Part shown: piece after piece, positions 11,867 through 24,700 of the stretch
How the letters are laid out: each line of letters starts with the position of its first letter
Numbering within the stretch: the first letter of the stretch is position 1
DNA from: Beta vulgaris subsp. vulgaris
Taxonomy: Eukaryota; Streptophyta; Magnoliopsida; Caryophyllales; Amaranthaceae
NCBI RefSeq assembly: GCF_026745355.1
Contig: NC_079204.1
Coordinates: 3,325,603 to 3,389,602 of the forward strand
Direction: 5' to 3'
DNA: 64,000 nucleotides
Notes under the pieces: generated by a model
Told to the model about the DNA's origin: nothing
The model's database searches: none
Seen by the model: only the letters and a program-made list of their open reading frames with translations
Translations under genes and position numbers: made by a program

Positions 11867-13180
11867 GGTTAATAATAAGTGCAACATGTGCACTGGAACA
11901 GGGCCTCCAACAAAAATGGGATTTCGTTTGCGGTTTATTGCAACATGTACTGAAATGGGTGGATGTAGCCTAGTGGTGCTGTAGATTGACGGTTTTCTTC
12001 AAATTGCAAAAGTCCAGGTGTACAAATCCTATTAATATCCAAATTATTTTTTTATTTTCCAAGTCAAATGCTTATTGTATTTATGTCATTTATGTTTTAC
12101 ACATGTTCCATAGTAAATGCAGTTGAACTAGATAATCAATCAATAGAACGCTCAATTTTTTTTAGTTTGTAGTTTTTATTTTTATACCAATAAATCACTA
12201 ACACTACCTACTAGTAAATAGCAATTACCCTTAATAATTATTCTTGAGAACTCCAATCCCTTGCAACCACTAATTATACTTTAATGTAAATGTTGTCTAA
12301 CTTGGGGATAAAACTTAGTTAACCGAGCGAGTAGTTACCACTACCAATAGAATTTAACTAGTTCATAGGCTCGGGCTATGTCATGGTAATTATAATTTTT
12401 ATTTATTAATATTTTAACACTAAACATTACTTTATTTAATGGTTAAGACTTTAGTATATAGCCTTGAAATCACGAGATCAAATCGATCACAACTCTTAAT
12501 CGATTTTCTAACACCAAAAAAAGACTAATAATACTTCGATAGTAATACTAACATGAAGGTGACTAATTTTATAAATAAGATACATGTAGAAAAAATAACT
12601 TCTCCATTATCTGATTCGATGATGAAATGATGCTTTAAGCTTAGTAAAATATTAAGAGAAAATAAATGATTAATTATCAACGACAAAGACGACTGACAAC
12701 TTAAAACGAAAGGTGATCGGAAATGGTATCCATCTTTTATTAATTGCACATAGTCTCCACAATGATTAGGACAGCCTGGTGACACACATAACAACCACTT
12801 CTTCCTCATTTCTCTCTCATCCCTTATCCTGTAGCTCTTTAGACGCCAATTTAAAGCAAATCCCTAAATCCTTAAACTACATGTTCTCTAATATTGTTTG
12901 TGAAACCTCGGTAAACCCCACCCCTTCTTCTTGCGTCTCCAGAGGCTTGTCGTCGCCCCGTATTCTTTCTCCAATCCTCATTCGTGTTGCTGCTATTTGT
13001 TTTTGTGGTCTAATACTCGCCCTTGTTATTTCTTTCTCACCTTTATTAGTCGTTACGACCATTATAGCAAGGCTACTGCCACAGATCTTCTATTCACGCC
13101 CATCTATGTCTACTGCTGCTGTGCTATTGCTTTTGCTTCTATTTGTTAGATGCAACACCGAAAAATTCCGGCAAATCTTG

Positions 13181-13705
13181 ATATCAGTCTTGTGTAATAA
13201 TGATAATATGTACAAAAAATTGAAAAATCATTATGGAATAGGGGAGAATGATACAAGTTTGCTAAAAATTGACATAAAAGCGAGTTATAAGAATATCATT
13301 TTTCTTATAAATGATATCAGTATGTGTAACAATGATAAGATAATTAAAGTGTTGAGAAATGATAATGAAATAAGGAAAAAGAATACAAGTATGTTGAAAA
13401 ATGACATAAAAGTGAGTAATAATAGTATCATTTTTATTATAAATTATATTAGTTTGTCTAATAATAATACAAGGTATATAAAGAGTCAAAAATCTCTAAT
13501 GAAATAAGGAGAATGATACAAGTTTGGAAAAAAAAAAGATATAAAAGTAAGTAATCATGATATAGTATCTCCTATTATTAGACTAATGATAAGGTTTATG
13601 ACGAGTTAAAAAATAATGATGAAATAGGAGAAATAATACAATTTTGCTAGATTATGACATAGAAGTCCATAATAATGATGTGAAACATATCAATAATGAC
13701 ATGAT
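13181..13705. repeat. Degenerate minisatellite, four units of about 131 bp
   Basis: Unit starts fall near 13181, 13314, 13446 and 13574 (ATATCAG/ATATTAG followed by TGTnTAA-AATGAT). Each unit repeats 'gagaatgatacaagttt', 'gaca(t)aaaag' and 'tatcatttttnttataaat'. Units 1-3 are similar; unit 4 and beyond are more decayed. Confidence 0.8.
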
Positions 13706-14367
13706 AAATTAAAAAATGGATGTGAAACAGATTTTAAAATGACATAAAACAACGTTAAAATAGTATGAACTTTTTAATAATGACATGAAAGAGCTTTACA
13801 AGACATAGAACATGTGAGATTTTGTTACCAATAAGTTATCATGTGAGATGTTGTTAACAATAAGTTATGGTGTAACATGTTACACCCACGACATACTTAA
13901 GGTTGTAACTTTTTAAAAAAAAGTTAGTAAGTTTGTAAGATGAACACAATTTTCTAGAAAAAACTTAGGCCTTGTTTGGTAAAAAGAGGTTTGGGAGAAA
14001 ACTAGAGATTTAAATGACTTATATTTGAGGATTTGACTAATCAATTCTCATATTCGAGTGATTGGTAAAGGGAGGTTTGAAATAACTGATTGGACGTAAA
14101 AGACGTAAACGATCTTTTTTAAATAGCTAGAGGGATGATCTTTTTGACAATAGAAGTTTGGGAATGAGTTCATAAATTACATTTATGCCATAAAGTTTAT
14201 TCAAAATTACATTTATAAGTAATACAAAATACAATAATCAATTACACTTGTGTCCTCATTGAACAATTTGCACAATTAAATAACAATCAGCTAAAATTAT
14301 TTACCAAATACCTTTATACAAATAGTTAATGCAATCAACTATTAAAATAAACTAATACAATCAAGTA

Positions 14368-14638
14368 CTCCCTCTGCTTTTATTTATTTGCTACATTTTC
14401 CAAAAAGGGTTTTTTTTTTTATTTGCTACATTTCCTTATTAGGAGACTTGGCCAACCAAAAAGTAATAGTATTATATTTGTTTCCTCTCTTCATCCACCA
14501 AAAAGTACTACTTTTTTCCCTTTTCCCACCTTATTTAATGCTAAAGGAGTAAAAAAGTACACTAAAAAAGAATGAAAATGACATCTCCTAAATTCTTGAG
14601 TAAACAAGAATGTAGCAAATAAATAAAAGCAGAGGGAG
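14368..14638. mobile_element. Stowaway-like MITE with intact TIRs
   Basis: TA duplicates at 14366-14367 and 14639-14640 flank CTCCCTCTGCTTTTATTTAT at the left and its inverse (ending AAAAGCAGAGGGAG) at the right. No coding capacity. Confidence 0.9.
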
Positions 14639-14694
14639 TAACAACTATCACCTATCCGCTAATCGTCAAAGCGGGCCTTGATATAAAATCTAAC

Positions 14695-15400
14695 TCAGAG
14701 CATCTACAATGGGTGGGTGGGTTTTTGTTGGTCTTTGTAGTTTTTCCATTCTCTCTCCTTTCCTTCTTCTTACACCTCACATCCCACTAACTTCCCACCA
14801 ACTCAACTTTTTTTTCTTCTCACAATGGCTAGACTAGTTCTACTTGGCTTTTCTAATTCTCTCTCTTACTTTTGGTATACTCCATCATATACTCTATTTC
14901 CTATTGAAAATGTTCTTATTCTTATATAGAGTAGATAATTTTTATTCATGTTTTAATTAGTGATATATTAATTAATTTATATACATTTTGAATAATTTTA
15001 GGTAGGAGAAAGTTATTAGAAAGAAAAGTAGGTTGTGAAAAAATATGATAAAATATATCAAATTTAGGCTCAATTTATAGATAATTTGTTTTATAGTTGT
15101 AATATAATTTTTTTAAAAAAATTATAAGCTGATTTTATTTACTTTAAAACAAAAAAACAATCTTGTAAAAAAAAAAAACAGCAACAATAAAGCAAAAAAA
15201 TTGATACATATGGCAAACCCCATTTGTTGTTATGCACACCATCCAAGGCATGGTTGGTCTAGAATTCCCACCACACCCAAGGGCATGCTCCAATGGTAAA
15301 ACTAAGTAAAGCTAGCTTTACTTTTTGCTAGACCAACCAAAACCAACCCCATTGCTCCTGCTCTCAGGGCACATGCCTTTTACTAGTCTAGTACACAATT
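14695..15400. other. Upstream region of the WD40 gene with two possible small MITEs
   Basis: 'gagcatctacaatgg' at 14698 and 'gggcatgctccaatgg' near 15282 (with an opposed 'ccattgctcctgctc' near 15350) resemble the termini of a common plant MITE group starting GAGCATCTCCAATGG. Boundaries and target duplications were not resolved. Confidence 0.4.
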
Positions 15401-15706
15401 TTTAACACTGATCGTGCGGTCATGCGCATTAGCTTCCTAGGAATCTTCCATCTCAATCGTTCGTTGCAGATCTCTTTTCTCCATTTGGTTGGTCTAATCA
15501 AAATTCACCACACGACCATTATTTTCTGACACAAATTAAAATCTGCCTCCCACAGGTTTCGAACTAGGGTTTCCCTTTATTGCTAAACAAACTTCACTAA
15601 TCTAGTTCGCTGCGCAGTTTTGAACTCGCGATCTATCTCTCTCATAAAATCATATTTATTCACCGCAAAGTTCCCTGAACTTCTTCAATTCGCCGGAAAA
15701 ATTCAA

Positions 15707-18700
15707 ATGTCACCGGCGACGCCGTTTCAAGTCGCTTCGCTCGTAACTCCGCCGTCGTTTCCAAACGCCGTCGTTTGGTCCGACGACAACTTGATCGCCG
15801 TTGCTACTGGCGACATTGTTACTATTCTGGTATATAAATTTCCAAAATATTTTCACTTTTTTTTCCGGTTTTTTTTTTTTTTGGTTTTCGGAAAAAAAAA
15901 GTTGAAATAGTTGAATTTTGGTTGAATTTCAGAATCCAGAAAATCCTCAAAGTCCTCGAGGTGTGATCACTCTTACTCCGGGGAAGCCTTTTCCTGTTGG
16001 TGTCATTGATAAAACAGGTAAATAGGCTACATCTTTTTTTTTTTTTTTTTTTTTTTTGCAATTATATCTAATTTTTGGTTGCTAATTTTACTTAGTTTGA
16101 TTAATTGATGTGTTTACACTAAAGTTTTGTATGCAACTGAGTTTATGTTAGTACTTGATTTGCTTAATGTACTACTATTAGTTGATGATCAAGACTAGCT
16201 TGAATTGTTTAATGTACTATTGGTTCATCTCACCTGATTTAGAGGCTTCTTTTAGCAATAATTAGTTCAGATAAGTTAAGTTTATGTAAGTTGATTTTAG
16301 GACCTATAAGCTCACGTAAATTAAGTCGAGGGTTGCTAAGGTTTGTCGAAGTTCAATTGACAACTATAATAAGTTCTGATAAGTTCAAATGAGTTAAGTT
16401 GAAGGCAAATAAGTTCGGCTCAGGGTAGGGTAAATTGATTAAGACTGGTATAAATAAATGAAGATAGGAAAAGGAGAGATCACTCTTAGAGATCAGTTTG
16501 AGTTTTCGAGCTCGCATCTTGTAGACTCTGGCTAATGTTCAGCTTGCACTCGAACTTGAGCTCCAGTAACTTGCTGCAAAGTGAGCACAACTTTAAGTCA
16601 CAGTATTCCTGCAATTAGTAAGACTTGATAATGGATGAACAAACAAATGAAGAATAAAATTACATGTGTAAGATTATTGTTTTCTCTCCTTTTATTTCTT
16701 TTGGATTTTCGTTATCGTTAATTTAAGTATAGATTGCATAAGTGTGTGATGAGTGGATCTTTGAGATCCTATTATTATTATGATTAAATTGGTGAAAACC
16801 ACAAGTTAACTAAATTTATCATTCACGGAAATAGCAGTAAAATAATAGTCAATCCTGATTTCGCGAGTGGATCCTGGGCTTCAGCTCATTTCGTAAAGGT
16901 TTTAAGCCGAGAGCATCACTCAATCAAATCCCAGCTTGAAACCTTCACGAGTCAAGCTGACGGGCTCCATTTTTAAAACTCAATAACCTTGTAAAAAGAC
17001 TCGAATTTTGTCTGATTTTCAGGCTTGGCTCATCTCGTATTACTTGAATTTGACCAAGTATGTGATTCTGAAGCATGATCCAATGACACTTTGATTGATT
17101 TCACCAAAAACAATGCAGATTTATTCTCTGGTTGCTTACTGCCTACTCGTTTATCTCGAGATCGCCAGCCTTGTGTTCGATCTCTTTCATGGTCACCTGT
17201 TGGATTCACTCCTCACAATGGGTATGAAACTTTACCATCGTCAATTTAAATGTCTTCTTTTTCTATTACATTTATATTACAAGTATTATAACCGATGAAA
17301 ATGCATAATGCAGTGATTTTTCCAGCTTAGGTAATGGGACATCTTATGTGTATATTTTTCTTGTACTATGTTCCAGATGCTTGCTTGCTGTTTGCTCTGC
17401 TGAAGGGAGTGTTAAAGTATACCGCCAACCTTATTGCGAGTTCCAAGCTGAATGGGTAGAGGTATGCAACTAAGCACTTTAAATTTAAAAGGCTTTACAG
17501 GGAATCTAAGTCGCTAAAGGGTGAAATCTTTGGTCAGAACTACTGTTCGAGTGTCTATATGTCATTTGCTAATCGAACCGTTGGAGTACCTATAATAATG
17601 CACATAGCATATTGTAGAGGTCTATAGGGAGAAGGCAGTGTGGGGTGCAGTGGAGCGGCCAAAAGAAATTCTAGTGGATTATAGATGCATTGCATCTGCT
17701 TGCTCTCTAGGCATGGCGATTCTTTAGACCCGCTCTGTGGTTTTTGCCGAAACAAAATCTATTTTCTAATTTTTTATTGAAGGAAATTTAAAGAAATGGC
17801 TTGTCAGAAGGTAGTATCAAGGCATACTGCTAGTTGTGGACCATCGTTGTCATTGCAACAAGGTGTTAACCATTTTTTTTCGAGTGTTAATCTATTTATA
17901 TTTCATCTCCATTGCTCACTCGGATGTGTTCTGGAGGAAGCCCACAGTCTCTGTCACAGCCTGATAGGTCCCGAAGCCCTCTCTTTGAAGGCGTAATTAT
18001 TCTTGACTCTGACACTATTATTCGGCATGTTTGCTGTTGTTACACCAGGTACTGGACATCTCAGAGATGCTGCATGTATATTTATCTAAGATCAACTATG
18101 ACGAGCCTGAAGCTCCCTCCGGTGTGTTTGATGTGAGTTAGTTCAGTTTCTATTTTATCAGATTCCCTGCATTGTTATTATTGTGAATTAATTCCCATCT
18201 GTAATTTCTGAGTGTCTACTTTATCTCTATGCCGACCAGGATTCATGTGGTCAAAGAACCAACGATTATACTGCTGCTGGTAAAATAAACTCCACTTCAA
18301 GGAAACAATATAAAAGAAAAAGAGAGTATGTGTTTCTTTCATTGTTTGATGTGATTGATCCTTTCTCGACATCAGTCTCTTGGCTATAGTTTTTCGCTAC
18401 CCGATTGTTCTTATACTATGTTCATGCATGGGTACTTATAAAGTGTTTACTGTCTTTTTCTGAGACATCTATTCTGCTTATGTCTAGCCTCTATTAATGT
18501 TTATATAAATGGATGTTTCACTGCAGTTTGGACCTCGACTATCCAGGAGACATTGATGCAACAAATGCTGACTCTCTTAGTGGTATGGTGAAAGCTGTGG
18601 CAGAGTCAGTAGTTTTCAGTTCAACTATGCAAGAGGGTTCATCAGTGGAGGTTGCGCAGCATTTTCGTTGCTGAATTTCTTTGCATAAACCATCTTCTTA

Positions 18701-21700
18701 CATATTGAAATTGCTTACATGCAGATCTTAAATTTATAGGTCTTCAAGATGGATGGTGGACATAATGTCTGGGTTGCTGGTAGGTTACAGCGGTTAGAAG
18801 GTCCAATGGCTCTTGTCCACTTTCATGAAATAGATTCAAATGGTATATATGTTAGAATATATTTATTTTCTGTACAATTACAACATATCATGTCTTAAGC
18901 TAAATGAATTTCATATGTTTTCCTAGAATCTCAATGCTGTGTTAATTCACCTTAGGAGAACCGCAGTGGCTAAAGATGGATTCTGTAAGCAATGTGCACA
19001 ACAAACTGAACAATTCCGGTGTGCCTGCAACTGATAGGGAGTACAATTTTCCAAATATTCGTCCTTCTATGGATGTGGGCCGTCTGCCTGAACAGATATT
19101 GTTTCCAAAGTGTAGTGAAGTAGGTGAAATTCTAGAAGTTGGGCAACTAGTTGAAGCTTGGAGTAGAGATAGGTAAATATTAGGCGGAGTCCTCTTGAGT
19201 CTCAGTGATTTTGTGAATCTAACATCATTAATTTTGCTGTCTCTTCTATATATCTGTGCTCACTGCTCTTTCAACGTCTATCTAATCAGTATTATATGGA
19301 CAGTTTTTTTTTTTTTTGAGTGAAAATTACGGTAGTTTCTAATTCTCGGTATGTGGAAATTTTGCAGGAAGCTCTGTAACACAGTGGCTTGATGTTAGTT
19401 AAGCTATACTAGCCATAGATGCCTAAGCATATTTGATAAAGTTCAATTTTTTGTGCTGCTGAGTGCTGATACCTCTGCTATATATATACAAGATACCTGT
19501 TTGATATAAAACTATTGGTAGATTTACAATCTTAAGTTGATTTCTAACATTTCTTTTGCTTAGGAAAACTTTGATTTGCTTTTAGATGACTGACCACATA
19601 GCATTTAGGATACCCCGGTTTTCTGAGAGGTGATAGGATTGGGCCATTTAGGATGCACTGCTTCAGATATCATGTGAGTGCAGGATATTCTTTGTTTGGT
19701 GGTTTGGTTTTTTCAACTTAAACTAAGTTCGTGTTCCCCACTTCCACAGTACTCATTGGTTATCATTCTATGTTTGTCATCACTTTGTTGTCCTTTTTTG
19801 AGTGACTCAATTCATTCTCCCTGTTTTCTTGTCTCGTTCAGTTTGTTTACTTTTTCCCTCTTTTTTTTGGGTGGAGGGGGTGCTCGTCTCATAAAGCTAG
19901 TGTTCTTCATTTTGGCAGTTCCTGCGTCAAACAGTGAGTTTGTATGTTAATTCACTAGAGAAAAGCTTCTGGTGATCAATGGTACGAAACTGTGTAACTT
20001 TTAACGAATTTTGCTTCAGAAAAAGAAATAGTACTCAGTGCAGCAACGTGGCAATTTTTGGGTGGAGAGCTCATTGAGACAAGATACTTCTAGAAAGCAA
20101 AATAAGGTTTAGACTTTAGATTTGAGGAGAAATAAATTACCATCAGGAGGTTCCTGTTGTTTGTTGTTATCACTTATCACTACTCATTAGTGGAGTCTTT
20201 TTTTTTCTTCCTATTTTGGGATAGCAGGGATGACAAATTAATGAGACTTTCTATGTGGTAGTCCCATATGGATAAATGAATGATTTGGTGTATATCTTTG
20301 TTTAAGTGATTCCAGCTGTTTATTGCTTTAAGAATGTGTTTTCTCTTATGATCTGATGCTTGAACGATAAAATTTGATTATAATGATCTGTGTTTCTCCT
20401 GTTGATTTTTCATATGGATGCTATACATGTACTTAATCTGTAAGTGCAAGTCACCTTTGTCAGTGCTGTCTCAAACATACTGCTCAAGTTCGATAACTTT
20501 TGCAGATGGCTCGAAGGAGTTTTTGCGGGTTTTACTAATGGGGGTCCACTGGTCAAATTCAGTGGTAAGTTTATAATTTGAGTTAAATATTGACACTTTG
20601 TATGAATGAATTTAGTGCTCTTCAGGTCAATTAACGAGTTATTGGCACCAGAAGGCAGAAGTTGTATTGATCCTGTATCTTCTTGTGCTATTACTTGTGA
20701 AAGTATCTCCTGTGATAGGAACACAAGAATATAAAATAGGGTCACAAGATTATAATATAGACTTAGAATATCTGAGGTGTTAAGCTGTGATTGGATAACA
20801 TGATGGACTATTACAATTTACGGAAGTAATCATGTGGAGGAAGAATAATAAAGATGGATTTAAATCAACGTCTTCTTGCACTATTTTCACTTAAAGGAGA
20901 GGTAAAATTGTAGTTTATGTAACTCAGTATTATGGCTGATAGACAAGATTTTTTCTTGATCTTTTCTTTGAGATCTGTGGTTCTGCAAATCCATTGAAAG
21001 TCAATCGAGGGTTGAGAGGAGAGGGGAATATACCTTATTTTATCAATTTGCATGAATTCCAAGACGTCAGTTTTTTCAGTTAACTAGTTACTTTGTTGAA
21101 ATATCTTTCCGAATTTCTTCTACTGCTTCATGATCAGGAGATGCAGAGGCTGTGGTATTAAATTCTAGTCATGTTAGGTTAGCACCATTGTGGATTGCAG
21201 AACAAAAATCATGGAAAGTTACTTTTGTCCGGCTACATGAGCAGGAATCGCCAGAGGTACAGTATTCCTTCTTTTTGTTTCAGTTTAATTCTTATAAATT
21301 TTCCATTTTCTTTGAAGTCTGCAACTCTGCATACAAGGTGTTACAGGCTTACAGCATCTGACTCAGTCTTGTTTGATACATACAAGAAAAGCTGGATAGA
21401 CTAATTGCTTTTTTAGCTGCTTGTGATAATTTACCTTCGTGAATGTTAAATTTCTTTTGTTATCCCTGATAGTTAATGAACCTTTCTGAAGAATAAAAGG
21501 AATAGAAAAGGTGCTAAATTTCCGCTCAAAAAGAAAAAAAGGTGCTAAATTTTTTGTGTATTGTGAATGAGGTAATACCTTGCAGCCAGGGGCAGAACCA
21601 GGATCTTATTTTAGAGGTGACCAAAAGTTTGTTATGTACTTTTAGGTGGGGGACCAAGTAAAAGTTTTACCTCTTTAGAAAAATTTCAACAAATTTTACA

Positions 21701-24700
21701 TAATAATTCTATAAAAAAAAATCAAAATTTGAGGAATGCCTGGGCTCCTGCTCGCATCCCCTATGTTCTGCACTCCCTACCCCTGTTTGCAGTGCTTGTT
21801 TTCTAAAAATCAATATAGGATGGGTATCTACTTGTTAAACTTCAATTCCAAATACACTTATCTGAATTGTTTAGCGTTAATCAACTAAAATCTAATTTTC
21901 AATGCTCTTTTACAAACCACTTTTTAATGTAATAATGTACTATTAACAAATGATCATAAAGACCCCTGTTTATATTCTCAATGCATTTAATACTTGTGGT
22001 TATGAGAGTATCGGGATACAAAACCAGCTATACTGGCTTTCGCTATAGTATATTATATAGATCTGCGAGAGCAAGTGCATTTTTACCATGCCTTTGATCT
22101 GCTTGTGAAAGTCCCTTGTAACATAATTTTAGTCCTGTATATGCTTCCAACTTAAGGTGTTTTCTTTGCGGCGATTGATGGACATCAATTACTTGGCAGG
22201 TAGTCATGAAGATACCTGAAAATGTGAACCATTCTTCTCAAATGGGTCTTTCAGACGAAGACAGAATGACTTTTTCCAAGAGGACTCTAAAAAACTGCAC
22301 CAAAAATTTATTGACTGCTCGTCAATATGCTTCACGCTCTTCTATGCTGGCATCATTAGTTGTTGCATGGTCTTCACAGCTACAGATGTCTGCAAAGGAT
22401 CCTGAGAATTTTTATGATTGCTATTGTCTACTAGCTGTAGGAACAAAGTCTGGAAGTATTTCAATTTGGAAGATCCATAGATCAGCATGCTACTCTGTGG
22501 AGCATTGTGATGATCCAGTAAACACGACTTTTACGGGAGTCATTCAGGCTCATGATGCATGGGTGACTGCACTGAGCTGGGGCTTTCTTGCCTCTGATTC
22601 AAGTCCGCAGGTTTTATTGGCTTCTGGTTGTTGTGATGGCAGGTGGGTTCTGTTTGATCTGTGATTGTGCTCCATGCATTACTTAAATGTGATCAATAAT
22701 ATGAACGGATTTTCAGTGTAAGGATCTGGTCTGCATATATCTGTGATCTCAAGAAGTTGACTGATGCTGAGCAGAATCCCTTCTTTCTATTGAATGAGGT
22801 CCATTTTCACTTATTCTGGAACTTGATATCCTTATTATATGAAGTAGTTATTCAGCGTCTCATTCACTATATTCATCTCCATTAATTTTTGATAGGTTTC
22901 GGCTGGCGATAATATTCTTGTGTCAGCACTTTCTCTATATGTTCCAGCTCAATCTCCACGGAAAATTCTGTTAGCTGTGGGAAAAGGATCTGGATCTTTT
23001 CAATTATGGACATGTAATATAAAGGTCAAGAGCGCAAACAAAGTTGGATCATATGATGCTCATGTCCAAGCTGTACGTTTCTTTTTTCAGTGGTTTCAAC
23101 ATTCCCTTTTATGTTCATTAAGCATTGAACTAAGGTAATTCATTCTTTACATTTCAGGTCACAGGTTTAGCCTGGGCATTTGACGGACGCTGTTTATATA
23201 GTTGCAGCCAGGTACTATATTAATGAATTTGCCTATCAGGGAGACTTTTTGACTCCCTTGTCATCTTCTTGAAATCATCAGGCGCTGCTGAAATGACGCA
23301 TATTTGCTTGAAATGAAAGTTGGAACTTTCTTTTATTATGTAGCTGCAGCTGTAAATAATCTTGGCAGATGTGAATTATGGAAAGAGGAGAAAGATAATT
23401 GTCTGCTTCTAGGACTTGTTCAGTGCGGTGTAGTGACTATTGGAATTAAAAATTATAGTTACATTGAACTACAGGTTTCTTATGTTAATGGCATCTCATA
23501 AATATAGGAATTTACTTACCTAGGGTACTACTGAAGTGCAAATTAGGGAAAAGTAATTCCAGAAGTGGCTAGTATTCTAAATTAGCCATGTATTTCTGCT
23601 TGGCTAGACAATTACGGGTTAGTTTGTAGATTGGGTTTTGGTTCCCTAAGCATAGAGACTTTGAGCCTGATGCATGGAATCAATAAATTAAGAAATGGTT
23701 AATATAATAAAGATAATCAATTAGTTACCAATTATTGTCTCAATTTATTTTCATTCATTTGATCATGTCTTTAGTAAGGATATATTCTTCAAAAACATAT
23801 TAATTCTAGGTGCTGAACAACTAATGACACAAGTTATTTGATGTCTGGATGTAGCATTACCTTTTCAATGTGTAAAAGAAAAATCATATTATACTACATT
23901 TGAGATATTGCATTAATATATGATAGCATAATTCCTTTCAAAGCAATTAGATATATTTTAAATCAATCACGTTCATCCAAGATTCTTTTTATTTTCGCCT
24001 TGTACACTGATCGTTGTTGCTACAATTGTGTAATGAACTGGATTCGGGACAGTTTAATACGAGTAGATGAAGATGATTTTGGTTGATAGAAATGGAAATT
24101 ATAGGAAAATGTAGAACATTTATCAAGTTTTTCTAGTAGTGACTTGACACACTCCCAAGCTAACCACTAAAATAAACTCTCAATAATTTTCTTCATGCCA
24201 TATTCTCTCATTAATCCCCTATATTTATAGAGCTTACTCACTTGCTTTCTCTCGAAGATAGACTAAATATTTGTATTTATAATATACCCCCTCCCCTATA
24301 CCCAATGCATAATTGTACCATAGAATTTCATGTATGTGAACGCTGAGTAAATAAGAAAATATAGGGATGAAATTTAGAATAGTAAAATAAGGTTTTGGAT
24401 TACATAATACTTCCTCCGTTTCTCAATGAGTGAAACATAGAGAAAGTGGGGGAAAACCGAACCTAGAGAGAGTTAGGATGTCAACAAAGTAAGGTAATTG
24501 AAGGAGTTCATCAAAGTGCTTTTATAGGGGCTTATTTGTATTTTCTTTTTCCCCTCTCAAGCTTCGTGTCACTTAGTGTGGCATTTCCATATAAGGGAAG
24601 TGTGTCATTTATTAAGAAATGGAGGAAGCATTATACTACTAAGATCCTCACGACATTATCAATCTTCAGTTGAATCTAAAATATAACGGAATATATGTTT

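Larger units (their letters stand above)
11140..14367. other. Gene-free DNA with a possible SINE-like motif
   Basis: Apart from the listed MITE and minisatellite, nothing coding is supported. At 11965-12030 a tRNA-like arrangement appears: a box A-like TGTAGCCTAGTGGTGC and, about 45 bp on, a box B-like GGTGTACAAATCC, followed by T-rich DNA. No target duplication was found. The 242-codon open frame at 12779-13507 lacks an early ATG and runs into the minisatellite; I do not call it a gene. Confidence 0.4.

Noticed and set aside
12779..13507. 242-codon open frame with hydrophobic segments
   Set aside because: It starts at a GTG, has no family resemblance, its C-terminal third is the translated minisatellite, and AT-rich low-complexity DNA explains the openness.
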